From Pseudorhodoferax aquiterrae (GTDB lineage Bacteria > Pseudomonadota > Gammaproteobacteria > Burkholderiales > Burkholderiaceae_C): a stretch of 64,000 nt of DNA. The stretch spans positions 122,762 to 186,761 of the forward strand of contig NZ_BMYK01000010.1 of the NCBI RefSeq assembly GCF_014652235.1, in the 5' to 3' direction. Positions 8,290 through 16,366 of this stretch are shown piece by piece. Position 1 is the stretch's first letter, and every line of letters begins with the position of its first letter. Both the position numbers and the translations under genes were made by a program. The notes beneath the pieces were generated by a model. It saw nothing but the letters and a program-made list of their open reading frames with translations. It did not search any database and had not been told where the DNA came from.

Positions 8290-9423
8290 ATGCAAGCCGT
8301 CATCGCCGCCTATGCGCGCTCGCCCTTCCACTTCGCCCGCAAGGGCCGTCTGGCCGAGCTGCGGCCCGACACGCTGGCCGTCCAGGTCGTGCAGGGCCTG
8401 CTCGAGCGCACCGGTCTCGATCCTGCGTTGCTGGAGGACGTGGTCCTCGGCTGCGCCTATCCCGAGGGCGCGCAGGGCAACAACCTGGCACGCATCGTGG
8501 CCCTGCTGGCCGGTCTGCCCGAGGCCGTGGGCGGCATGACGGTCAACCGCTTCTGCGGCTCCTCGATGCAGGCCGTGCACATCGCCGCGGCGCAGATCGA
8601 GGCCGGCATGGGCGACGCTTTCCTGTGCGTCGGCGTGGAGTCGATGACCATGGTGCCGCAGGGCGGCTTGCATTTCTCGCCCAACCCCGAACTGCAGGCG
8701 AGCAGCGCCGCCTACATCTCCATGGGCGACACCGCGGAGAACGTGGCGCAGCGCTGGGGCGTGAACCGCGCCGACCAGGAACAGCTGGCGCTGCAGTCCC
8801 ACCAGAAGGCGACCGCGGCGCGCGCGCAAGGGCGCCTGGCCGACGAGATCGTTCCCATTCGCCTGCCGGACGGCACGCTGGTCGATGCCGATGGCTGCAT
8901 CCGCCCCGGCACCACGCTGGAGGCGCTCGCCAGTTTGAAGCCGGCCTTCCGGCCCGATGGCGTGGTCACGGCAGGCACCTCCTCGCCACTGACCGACGGC
9001 GCGGCGGCGCTGATGGTCACCCGCGACGACTTCGCCGAACGCCACGGGCTGCCGGTGTTGGCGCGCATCCGCAGCTTTGCGACGGTGGGCGTGGACCCGG
9101 CCATCATGGGCATCGGCCCGATCCCGGCCACGCGTAAGGCGCTGGCGCGCGCCGGTCTCACGGTGGCCGACCTGGACGTGGTGGAGATCAACGAAGCCTT
9201 CTCGTCGCAGGCGCTGGCCTGCATCCGCGATCTGGGTCTGGACATGGCCACGGTGAACATCGATGGCGGCGGCCTGGCCATCGGCCACCCGCTCGGGGCC
9301 ACGGGTGCGCGCATCACGGGCAAGGCCGCGGCACTGCTGGCACGGCAGCAGGGGCGCTATGCGCTGGCCACGCAGTGCATCGGTGGCGGGCAGGGCATCG
9401 CCACGGTGCTCGAGCGCGTCTGA
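8290..9423 (+). CDS. Acetyl-CoA C-acyltransferase (thiolase)
   Basis: 377-aa degradative-type thiolase. The acyl-accepting cysteine lies in NRFCGSSMQ (Cys89). The C-terminal motifs GHPLGATGAR (His) and CIGGGQG (second Cys) are intact, so it should be active. The reaction is cleavage of 3-ketoacyl-CoA by CoA, or the reverse condensation. It probably forms an operon with the upstream SDR and is not next to a FadB-type partner, so the pathway is unclear. Confidence 0.92.
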   Translation: MQAVIAAYARSPFHFARKGRLAELRPDTLAVQVVQGLLERTGLDPALLEDVVLGCAYPEGAQGNNLARIVALLAGLPEAVGGMTVNRFCGSSMQAVHIAAAQIEAGMGDAFLCVGVESMTMVPQGGLHFSPNPELQASSAAYISMGDTAENVAQRWGVNRADQEQLALQSHQKATAARAQGRLADEIVPIRLPDGTLVDADGCIRPGTTLEALASLKPAFRPDGVVTAGTSSPLTDGAAALMVTRDDFAERHGLPVLARIRSFATVGVDPAIMGIGPIPATRKALARAGLTVADLDVVEINEAFSSQALACIRDLGLDMATVNIDGGGLAIGHPLGATGARITGKAAALLARQQGRYALATQCIGGGQGIATVLERV

Positions 9424-9552
9424 ATCCTGCGCGCAGCGCAGCGCCACCGGCTGTCCCGGCCCGCAACGCGGGGAGGTGCCGTCCTACAGGAACAATTGCC
9501 AGGGTTGCCCAGAATGCGGCGTTCTTCAAAACGTCCCCTGAGGAAGATCCCA

Positions 9553-9843
9553 ATGCAAGCCCAGGCCCAGCAGACCGAACGACTGACGATCCCCGCTTTC
9601 GAGGAACTCGGTGGCCTGGACTGCCTGTCGGTGCTGCAAAGCGGGCCGGACCGTTTGACCGTGCAGATCGACGCCGACAAACCGGCGATCCGCCAGGCCG
9701 CGGCGCGCATGATGGCCGGCCAGCTCTATGCCACCTTCGGCGAGACGCCGATCAAGCTCTTGCGCTACACGGTCATGAACCAGGGCGTGCCCGGCCGGCT
9801 GGTGTTCGACGCCACCTACCGGGTGCGCCAGCTGCACAGCTGA
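9553..9843 (+). CDS. Conserved hypothetical protein (96 aa)
   Basis: Short soluble protein starting at MQAQAQQTERLTI, preceded by a GAGGAAG ribosome site; an in-frame ATG 57 bp upstream lacks one. It is alpha/beta in character without Cys clusters, signal peptide or membrane segment. I do not recognise a named domain. Its stop lies 3 bp from the convergent GST stop. Confidence 0.65.
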   Translation: MQAQAQQTERLTIPAFEELGGLDCLSVLQSGPDRLTVQIDADKPAIRQAAARMMAGQLYATFGETPIKLLRYTVMNQGVPGRLVFDATYRVRQLHS

Positions 9844-9846
9844 ACG

Positions 9847-10530
9847 TCAGGGGGCTGCGCGGTAAGGCTCGTCGAAGTCCACGAAGCGCTGCTCGGCCAG
9901 CGCGGCCTCGGTCCAGCGCTGCATGGCCGGCAGCGCACGCACGCGTTCGATGTAGGCCGCAATCGTCGGCGGCACCGGCAGCGCGAAGTTGGCCAGCCGC
10001 ACGCAGACCGGCGCGTAGTAGGCGTCGGCGACGCTGAACGCGCCGAACAGCATGGGGCCGCCATGGGTGTCGAGCAGTTCCTGCCACATGGCCACGATGC
10101 GCGCCACGTTCGCGCGCACGCCGGCCTGGTCGCGCCAGATCACGCGGCCCATCTCGGGCATGCTGGCCTCCAGGTTCATGGGGCAGTGGTTGCGCAGTGC
10201 GCTGAAGCCCGCGTGCATCTCGGCGCACACGCTGCGGGCGCGGGCCCGGGCCCGGGCGTCGGCGGGCCACAGCTGCTTCTCGGGAAACTTCTCGGCCAGG
10301 TACTCGGCGATCGCCAGCGTGTCCCAGACCACCAGGTCGCCGTCGACGAGCAGCGGCACCTGGCCCGTGGGCGCGAGCGGCTGCAGCGTCTGCTTGAAGG
10401 GCGAGGTGGGCGCCAGATCGTCGAAGGGCACCATGACCTCTTCGAAGGCGATGCCGGCCTGCGACATCAGCAGCCAGGGCCGCAGCGACCAGGAGGAGTA
10501 GTTCTTGTTGGCGATGTAGAGCTTGAGCAT
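9847..10530 (-). CDS. Glutathione S-transferase family protein
   Basis: 227-aa cytosolic GST: thioredoxin-like N-terminal domain (about 1-80) with the Ser-containing motif NKNYSSWSLRPWLL and a cis-Pro glutathione site (GQVPLLVDGDLVVWDTLAI). The all-helical C-terminal domain spans about 90-215. The KNYSSWS start groups it with the proteobacterial GST class often next to unrelated genes. Substrate not predictable. Confidence 0.9.
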   Translation of the reverse strand: MLKLYIANKNYSSWSLRPWLLMSQAGIAFEEVMVPFDDLAPTSPFKQTLQPLAPTGQVPLLVDGDLVVWDTLAIAEYLAEKFPEKQLWPADARARARARSVCAEMHAGFSALRNHCPMNLEASMPEMGRVIWRDQAGVRANVARIVAMWQELLDTHGGPMLFGAFSVADAYYAPVCVRLANFALPVPPTIAAYIERVRALPAMQRWTEAALAEQRFVDFDEPYRAAP

Positions 10531-10623
10531 GGCGGACTCCGCAGGTTCAGGAGCCGGCCATGCTAGCGCGGCGCCGGGGCGCCGTGGATGCCGAAATCGC
10601 GCGGGATCGATGCGCGCCGCGAA

Positions 10624-11541
10624 TCAATAGCGCTCGGGCACGTACATGCTGGCCGGCACCGGGTTGCGCGTGTACTCCGGATTGCGCGTGCGTTCGGGCA
10701 GCACGATGGACGGGTGCTCGATCTCCTCGTAGGGCAGCTGCGTGAGCAGGTGGCTGATGCAGTTGAGGCGCGCCTTCTTCTTGTCCACGGCCTGCACGAG
10801 CCACCAGGGCGCTTCGGGAATGTGGGTGCGCTCCAGCATGACTTCCTTGGCCTTGGTGTAGGCCTCCCAGCGGCGCCGGCTCTCGAAGTCCATGGGCGAG
10901 AGCTTCCACTGCTTGAGCGGGTCGTGGATGCGGCCCAGGAAGCGCAGGTGCTGCTCGTCGTCGGTGATGGAGAACCAGTACTTGACCAGCGTGATGCCCG
11001 AGCGGATCAGCATCTTCTCGAACTCGGGCACGGAGCGGAAGAACTCTTCGTACTCGGCGTCGTTGCAAAAGCCCATGACGCGCTCGACACCGGCGCGGTT
11101 GTACCAGCTGCGGTCGAACAGCACGATCTCGCCGCCCGCCGGCAGGTGCGAAACGTAGCGCTGGAAGTACCACTGCGTCTTCTCGCGGTCGTTGGGCGCG
11201 GGCAGCGCGGCCACGCGGCACACGCGCGGGTTCAGCCGCTGGGTGATGCGCTTGATCACGCCGCCCTTGCCGGCCGCGTCGCGGCCCTCGAACAGGATCA
11301 CGACCTTCTTCTTGTGGAACTGCACCCAGTCCTGCAGCTTGACGAGCTCGCCCTGCAGGCGCAGCAGCTCACGGAAGTAGGTCTGGCGGCCCAGGCCGTC
11401 CTCGGTGCCGGCTTCCCCGCCGCCGGCCAGGCGCTCGTCGTCGATCTCCATCTCCAGCTCCTCGTCGTAGCTGTCGAGCAGGTCGCGCTCGATGCGCTGC
11501 ATCACGCTGTCATGGTGGTCGGGGAGAAGCTTGTCGTTCAT
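10624..11541 (-). CDS. ppk2: Polyphosphate kinase 2 (PPK2)
   Basis: 305-aa PPK2-family enzyme, transferring phosphate between polyphosphate and nucleoside di- or monophosphates. Walker A is FEGRDAAGKGG (about residue 90). The second motif DRSWYNRAG (about 150) has the catalytic Asp and Arg, and the lid is formed by the conserved FCNDAEYEEFFRSV stretch. I chose MNDKLLPDHHD as the start; upstream codons of the frame look non-coding. It is a stand-alone gene. Confidence 0.93.
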   Translation of the reverse strand: MNDKLLPDHHDSVMQRIERDLLDSYDEELEMEIDDERLAGGGEAGTEDGLGRQTYFRELLRLQGELVKLQDWVQFHKKKVVILFEGRDAAGKGGVIKRITQRLNPRVCRVAALPAPNDREKTQWYFQRYVSHLPAGGEIVLFDRSWYNRAGVERVMGFCNDAEYEEFFRSVPEFEKMLIRSGITLVKYWFSITDDEQHLRFLGRIHDPLKQWKLSPMDFESRRRWEAYTKAKEVMLERTHIPEAPWWLVQAVDKKKARLNCISHLLTQLPYEEIEHPSIVLPERTRNPEYTRNPVPASMYVPERY

Positions 11542-11697
11542 GGTGCGCGGATCCTTTGCAGCGGCGATGCTAGGAATCGGATGTGACAGCGCCATGTCAA
11601 TCCTGTCATGCCACTGTCACCGTTCTGTCGGATCAGGGCGCGTGTGGCCGTCACTCGCGCGCGCGTCTGCGGCGGCCGCACGCACGCGCAGAACGGT

Positions 11698-12033
11698 TCA
11701 ATCCGCGTGGCGCAGCGAGGTCACGGTGAAGACGCCGTTGACCTTGTCCGCCGTGAACTTCACCTTGTCGCCTGGCTTGACGACGTCCAGCATCTTCGGA
11801 TCGGCCACGCGGAACACCATCGACATCGGTGGCATGTCCAGGTTCGGGATGGGGCCGTGGCGCAGCGTCAGCTTGCCTTGCTCCAGGTCGACCTTGCGGA
11901 CCTCCGCATCGACGGGTGGAGCCGCGCCGGTGGTTTGCTGATCGGCAGTGCTGGGGGCTGGCGGGGTTTGCGCCGGCGTTGCCACGGCCGTTGCGGCCAG
12001 CGCGGCGGCGACCAGCAGGGATGTGAGTTTCAT
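11698..12033 (-). CDS. CusF-like periplasmic copper-binding protein
   Basis: 111 aa with a Sec signal peptide (cleavage about residue 21) and a CusF-type OB-fold domain. Its copper-binding pattern NLDMPPMSMVF supplies the Met residues of the CusF Cu(I) site (about residues 65-78). It is the last gene of the leftward copper-resistance run and likely hands Cu(I) to the efflux or oxidase components. The aromatic and His ligand positions of E. coli CusF are only partly kept. Confidence 0.85.
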   Translation of the reverse strand: MKLTSLLVAAALAATAVATPAQTPPAPSTADQQTTGAAPPVDAEVRKVDLEQGKLTLRHGPIPNLDMPPMSMVFRVADPKMLDVVKPGDKVKFTADKVNGVFTVTSLRHAD

Positions 12034-12096
12034 GTGCAGCTTTCAACAATGGGATGGGAAACGACCGCTCCGCCGGCGGCGGAACGGACCGGCGCT

Positions 12097-12591
12097 TCAT
12101 CGGACCGTCAGCCGGCCGACCATGCCGGCCTCCATGTGGCCGGGCAGCAGGCAGGCGAACGCGAACTCGCCAGGCTGGGTGAACTGCCACACGATCTCGC
12201 CGCGCCGGCCCGGCTTGACGTGGGCCATGTAGGCCTCTTCGTGTTCCATGCCGGGGAACTTCTTCATCATCTCGGCGTGCTTGCGCAGTTCCTCGGGCGT
12301 GCCGATCACGATCTCGTGCAGCACCTGGCCCTTGTTGGCGGCGACGATCTTCACGGTCTCGCCGCGCCGGACCGTGATGTCGGCGGGCGTGAAGCGCATC
12401 GTGTCGGCCATGTCGACCTGGATGGTGCGCACCACCTTGGCGGGGTCACCCTCGCGGCCGAAGGCGGTGTCCTCCACCTTCGCGGCGTCGAACTTGCGCG
12501 CCTTGGACGCATGGTCTTCGCTGCCGTGCGCGAAGGCGCCGGCGCTGGCCAGCAGTGCGGTGGCGCTGAGGATGGCGATCCTGGTGTTCAT
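12097..12591 (-). CDS. Cupredoxin-domain copper-resistance protein
   Basis: 164-aa secreted cupredoxin with a signal peptide to AFA (residue 21). Type-1 copper ligands are visible as His in VLHEIVIG and Cys/His/Met in FACLLPGHMEAGM near the C-terminus. This architecture is common just after a CopA-type multicopper oxidase in betaproteobacteria and is thought to store or shuttle copper in the periplasm. It is separated by 15 bp from the oxidase gene upstream, so it is in the same operon. Confidence 0.9.
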   Translation of the reverse strand: MNTRIAILSATALLASAGAFAHGSEDHASKARKFDAAKVEDTAFGREGDPAKVVRTIQVDMADTMRFTPADITVRRGETVKIVAANKGQVLHEIVIGTPEELRKHAEMMKKFPGMEHEEAYMAHVKPGRRGEIVWQFTQPGEFAFACLLPGHMEAGMVGRLTVR

Positions 12592-12606
12592 CTGGAGCTC
12601 CTGCTG

Positions 12607-13974
12607 TCAATGGTGGGCGTGGCCCGAGGGCTTGCGCACGGTCATGGTGTTCTGGTCCGCCTTGGGCGCCTGGGCGCGCGGCGCCTGCCCGACCTGCCCT
12701 GTGAACTCGTAGGCCACCGTGCCGGGCGGATGCTGGTAGGGCGCGGGCTCCTTGTAGTCGCCAGGCCGCACCGCGTCGCGCACCTTGACCACGCTGAACA
12801 TGCCGCCCATCTCCAGCGGTCCGAAGGGACCGGTGCCGGTCATCATGGGCAGCGTGTTGTCGGGCAGCGGCATCTCCATCGTGCCCATGTCCGCCATGCC
12901 TTTGTCGCCCATGACCATGTAGTCGGGCACGAGCCTGGTGATGCGCTCGGCCACGCCGCGCTGGTCCACGCCGATCATGTTGGGCACGTCGTGGCCCATG
13001 GCATTCATGGTGTGGTGCGACTTGTGGCAATGGATCGCCCAGTCGCCAGCGACGGCATCGAACTCCAAGGCCCGCATCTGCCCCACGGCGATGTCGGTCG
13101 TCACCTCCGGCCAGCGCGCCGCGGGCGGCACCCAGCCGCCGTCCGTGCCCGTGACCACGAAGTGCGGCCCGTGCATGTGGATCGGGTGGTTGGTCATGGT
13201 GAGGTTGCCCACGCGCACGCGCACCCGGTCGCCCGTGCGGCACACCAGCGGGTCGATGCCCGGGAACACGCGGCTGTTCCAGGTCCACAGGTTGAAGTCG
13301 GTCATCTCGGCCGTCTTCGGCGTGGCAGCGCCGGGCTCGATGTCGTAGGCCGCCAGCAGGAAAACGAAGTCGCGGTCCACGCGCATCTGGCGCGGGTCCT
13401 TGGGGTGGATGATGAACATGCCCATCATGCCCATGGCCATCTGGGTCATCTCGTCGGCATGCGGGTGGTACATGTGGGTGCCCGCGCGCAGCAGCGTGAA
13501 CTCGTAGACGAAGGTCTTGCCCACCGGGATGTGCGGCTGCGTGAGGCCGCCCACGCCGTCCATGCCCGAGGGCAGCAGGATGCCGTGCCAGTGCACCGTG
13601 GTGTGCTCGGGCAGCTTGTTGGTCACGAAGATGCGCACCCGGTCGCCCTCGACGGCCTCGATGGTCGGCCCGGGGCTGGAGCCGTTGTAGCCCCACAGGT
13701 TGGCCTTCATGCCGGGCGCGAATTCGCGCACCACGGGCTCGGCGACCAGGTGGAATTCCTTGACGCCGTTGTTCATGCGCCAGGGCAGGCTCCAGCCGTT
13801 GAGCGTGGCGACCGGGTTGAACGGCCGGCCCGTGTCGGGCGGGCGCGGCGGCTGCATGGCCGGCGAGCTCTGGTAGACGGCCTCGGGCAGGGAGGCGGCG
13901 CCCACGCGGCTGACCGTCGTGGCACCCAGGGCGACGGCGCCTGCCGTCCTGAAGAAGTTTCTGCGGTTGGACAT
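12607..13974 (-). CDS. Periplasmic multicopper oxidase (CopA-like)
   Basis: 455 aa. The start MSNRRNFFRTAGAVALG gives a Tat signal (RRNFF), fitting export of a folded copper enzyme. Copper-site motifs occur in order: HWHG (about residue 123), YHPHADEM (about 165), HPIHMHG (about 270) and HCHKSHHTMNAMGH (about 320). Together they form the T1 and trinuclear sites. It probably oxidises Cu(I) to Cu(II). After the HCH motif about 130 Met-rich residues remain, including MPLPDNTLPMM, typical of copper-tolerance oxidases. It lies 10 bp after the CusC-like gene. Confidence 0.92.
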   Translation of the reverse strand: MSNRRNFFRTAGAVALGATTVSRVGAASLPEAVYQSSPAMQPPRPPDTGRPFNPVATLNGWSLPWRMNNGVKEFHLVAEPVVREFAPGMKANLWGYNGSSPGPTIEAVEGDRVRIFVTNKLPEHTTVHWHGILLPSGMDGVGGLTQPHIPVGKTFVYEFTLLRAGTHMYHPHADEMTQMAMGMMGMFIIHPKDPRQMRVDRDFVFLLAAYDIEPGAATPKTAEMTDFNLWTWNSRVFPGIDPLVCRTGDRVRVRVGNLTMTNHPIHMHGPHFVVTGTDGGWVPPAARWPEVTTDIAVGQMRALEFDAVAGDWAIHCHKSHHTMNAMGHDVPNMIGVDQRGVAERITRLVPDYMVMGDKGMADMGTMEMPLPDNTLPMMTGTGPFGPLEMGGMFSVVKVRDAVRPGDYKEPAPYQHPPGTVAYEFTGQVGQAPRAQAPKADQNTMTVRKPSGHAHH

Positions 13975-13984
13975 GGGGGCTCTT

Positions 13985-15391
13985 TCAGTGGCCGGCGGAC
14001 GGCGTGCCCGCGGCCGGGGCGGGGGATGCCGCGAGAGTGGGGGCGGGGCCGGGCGAGCGGCCGCTGAGCGCGGTCTGCAGGTCGGTCTGCGCGATCCAGA
14101 AATCGCGCAAGGCCTGCACGTAGTCCGTGACGCCACGGACCTGTTCGCGCGCGTCGGCCAGCAGTTCGAACACGCCGATCAGCATGCCGTTGTAGCGCAG
14201 CAGGTTCTCTTCGGAAATGCGCTTGCGCAGCGGGACCACCTCGTCGCGGTAGTGCTGCGCGAGTTCGTAGGCCGTCCGGTAGGCGGCGTAGGACTCCCGC
14301 ACTTCGGAGCGCGCGTTCACGGCGACGGCGGCCAGGCGGTGCACGGACTGCATGTAGGTCGCCTCGGCGCGCGCCGAGCGCGCGGAGCCGAAGTCGAACA
14401 AGGGGATGGGCAGTTCGACCTCGTAGCCGTTCTGCCGGCGCGCACCGGTCTCGCTCTTGTTCTGGTAGCCGACTTCCAGGCCGTCGATGAAGCGCGTGGC
14501 GTTGGTGAGCCCGAGCGCGCTGGCGGTCGCCTGCGTGGCGCGCCTGGCCGCCAGGACGTCCAGGCGCATCGCGATGGCCGTCTGTTCGGCGTCGTGCGGC
14601 GTGCTCGGCTGCGGGGGCAGGGCCGGCAGACGTTCGGGCAGCGTGTAGCCCAACTGGTCGCCCGACAGGCCCAGCAGGCGGGTCAGGCGCTCGCGCTCGG
14701 CCACGGCCTGTTGCTGGGCCCGGGCGAGCCCGGCCGTGGCATCGGCGTAGAAAGCCTGCTCGCGCATCTGGGCCAGCTTGTTGAAGTTGCCCGCCTGCAG
14801 CATGCGCCGGGCCAGTTCGTTGGAGACGTCGGCCGCCTCCTTGACCTGGCGCAGGTAGCTGGCGGTCTCCTGCGCGGCGACGGCAGCGAAATAGGCACGC
14901 CGCGTGTCGGCCGCCAGGCCCACGGCCTGCGCCGCGGCCTGGAACTGTGTCTCTTCGAAGTTGCGCTGCTGCACCCGGGTCGCAGCCGGCATGGTCAGCA
15001 GGCCCAGCAGGTCGAACATGACCGAGCGCTCGATCTCCGCGGCGCCGCCGCCCAGTGCCATGCGGCCGAAGCCGAACACCGGATTGCGCAGCCGGCCGGC
15101 CTGGACGAGGTCCGCTTCGGCGATGCCCAGCTGGCTGAAGCTGGCCTGCAAGCCGCGGTTGTTGAGCAGGGCCAGCTCGACCGCCGCATCGGGCGTGAGG
15201 GGCTGCGCGAGCAGCTCCGCCACGCGGGCCCGGGCCTGGCCGACCTGCTGCGCGGAGCGCTGCGGCGCGATGCCCTGTCCGGCGCGCTCCCTGGTGAGTT
15301 CGGACACGCGGTCCATGCCGCCGTCGGGCGAGAAGCTGGCACACCCTGCCAGCAGCGATGCGGCCAGGGCCGTTGCCGTGGCGCGCCTCAT
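13985..15391 (-). CDS. CusC/TolC-type outer-membrane efflux lipoprotein
   Basis: 468-aa outer-membrane factor. The start [17 protein letters not shown] gives a lipoprotein signal with lipobox LLAGC. Two OEP repeats follow, with long Ala/Arg/Glu-rich coiled-coil helices (about 150-260 and 350-440). No RND pump or adaptor gene is present next to it, which is unusual for a true CusC. In these copper clusters it may serve a distant pump. Its start overlaps the stop of the upstream His-rich gene by 4 bp. Confidence 0.87.
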   Translation of the reverse strand: MRRATATALAASLLAGCASFSPDGGMDRVSELTRERAGQGIAPQRSAQQVGQARARVAELLAQPLTPDAAVELALLNNRGLQASFSQLGIAEADLVQAGRLRNPVFGFGRMALGGGAAEIERSVMFDLLGLLTMPAATRVQQRNFEETQFQAAAQAVGLAADTRRAYFAAVAAQETASYLRQVKEAADVSNELARRMLQAGNFNKLAQMREQAFYADATAGLARAQQQAVAERERLTRLLGLSGDQLGYTLPERLPALPPQPSTPHDAEQTAIAMRLDVLAARRATQATASALGLTNATRFIDGLEVGYQNKSETGARRQNGYEVELPIPLFDFGSARSARAEATYMQSVHRLAAVAVNARSEVRESYAAYRTAYELAQHYRDEVVPLRKRISEENLLRYNGMLIGVFELLADAREQVRGVTDYVQALRDFWIAQTDLQTALSGRSPGPAPTLAASPAPAAGTPSAGH

Positions 15392-15705
15392 GGCCGGCCT
15401 CCGTGCCCGTGGTGGTGCGCCGGTGCCGGCTGGCTGGCCGCGCCCTGGGGCGGCGCGGGCATGGCGTGGGCACCGTGGCCGCCGGCCTGGCCGGCGGCCG
15501 GGGCCGCGAGCCTGTCGTTGAGCTGGCGCCAGTTGCCGGGCGCGATGTCCTGCCAGGGCTTGTAGTCGGAGAAGGCCGATGCATGGCGCAGCGCCGGTGC
15601 GGGGGCGGCGGGATCGTCGGGGCGCGGCCCCTCGGCCTGGGCGAAGGCGCCCAGCGGCAGGCACAGCACCAGCACCGGTGCGGCCCGCAGGAAAAGTCTG
15701 TTCAT
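15388..15705 (-). CDS. Small secreted His-rich protein of the copper operon
   Basis: 105 aa with a signal peptide ([15 protein letters not shown] to AFA). The middle carries [17 protein letters not shown] and the tail is Gly/His-rich, ending [11 protein letters not shown]. The tail could bind Cu or other soft metals. I do not recognise a named family; the position directly before the CusC-like gene with a 4-bp overlap indicates a copper-operon function. Confidence 0.75.
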   Translation of the reverse strand: MNRLFLRAAPVLVLCLPLGAFAQAEGPRPDDPAAPAPALRHASAFSDYKPWQDIAPGNWRQLNDRLAAPAAGQAGGHGAHAMPAPPQGAASQPAPAHHHGHGGRP

Positions 15706-15808
15706 CGTTCGGAACCATGTGAGAGAGCTGGCGGCATGCCAGCGACGCCCATGCGTACGCGCAGCGGACGCACGAGCCCCATCGGGCCTCCCGCGGAGGC
15801 CCCGTGGG

Positions 15809-16222
15809 TCAGATGGGTCGTGGAGGGCGCTCCTGGCCATCGGACAGGAAGCTCGGGGCCGGAGCCGGCAGATCGGGGAAGGCGGCCGAGGCCAGGTCAA
15901 GCGGGGCGGCCAGGCCCCCTGCCGCGCTCGGCACCGGCGGCGTGGCGCAGGATGCCGAACACATGTTGCACTTGTTGTCGGCGGGGCCTGCCGCATGCGC
16001 ATGGTCGGCGGCCGAGTCCGCGGCGTTGTGGGCGTGCCCGGGCTCTGCGTGCCCATGGTCACCGTGCCCGTGGCCACCGTGCCCGTGGTCGCCCCCGTGG
16101 GAACCGAGCTGCGGCACCGGTGCACCTGCCGGCGGCGGGCACACCATGGCTGCCGCCATCGCGCCCCGGATGGGGAGCAACACGGCGAGCAGCACGAGCA
16201 GCCAGATGCGCAGCAGTTTCAC
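15809..16222 (-). CDS. Exported His/Cys-rich metal-binding protein
   Basis: 137 aa from a GTG start ([17 protein letters not shown]), chosen because an earlier in-frame ATG at 16285 lies upstream of the predicted transcription start of the MerR-type promoter. A signal peptide is followed by a [17 protein letters not shown] stretch and KCNMCSASC. It resembles small DUF2946-like or CzcI-like secreted proteins found in metal clusters. Likely binds metal in the periplasm; exact role unknown. First gene of the leftward copper run. Confidence 0.68.
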   Translation of the reverse strand: MKLLRIWLLVLLAVLLPIRGAMAAAMVCPPPAGAPVPQLGSHGGDHGHGGHGHGDHGHAEPGHAHNAADSAADHAHAAGPADNKCNMCSASCATPPVPSAAGGLAAPLDLASAAFPDLPAPAPSFLSDGQERPPRPI

Positions 16223-16268
16223 GGGCGTGGGGCGACGGGGGCCTCCCGTCGATGCATGAGTTCCCCCG

Positions 16269-16299
16269 ATGCTAAACCTTGCCATGGGGACAAGGTCAA
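16269..16299 (-). promoter_or_regulatory. MerR/CueR-type promoter for the leftward copper operon
   Basis: On the reverse strand TTGACC (16299-16294) and TAGCAT (16274-16269) are separated by 19 bp instead of 17. The spacer contains the near-palindrome ACCTTG...CAAGGT (16276-16296). Overlong spacers with a central dyad are the hallmark of promoters untwisted by MerR-family activators, and ACCTT/AAGGT arms match CueR-type operators. No merR gene is adjacent; the regulator must be elsewhere. Confidence 0.8.
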
Positions 16300-16316
16300 C
16301 GGACCGCTGGCGCGCC

Positions 16317-16347
16317 TTGACATTGCACCGATGTCAGGGGCCAGACT
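16317..16347 (+). promoter_or_regulatory. MerR-type promoter for copA
   Basis: TTGACA (16317-16322) and CAGACT (16342-16347) with a 19-bp spacer. A perfect TGACAT-N7-ATGTCA dyad overlaps the -35 and spacer (16318-16336). The predicted transcript starts only about a dozen bases before the copA ATG. Together with the opposing promoter 18 bp away it makes a back-to-back pair of MerR-type promoters. Confidence 0.75.
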
Positions 16348-16366
16348 GGGGCATCCGGAGTTCGCC

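Noticed and set aside
16223..16285. Upstream ATG extension of the His/Cys-rich protein
   Set aside because: The ATG at 16285 lies before the predicted transcription start of the 19-bp-spacer promoter, so it cannot be used from that transcript.
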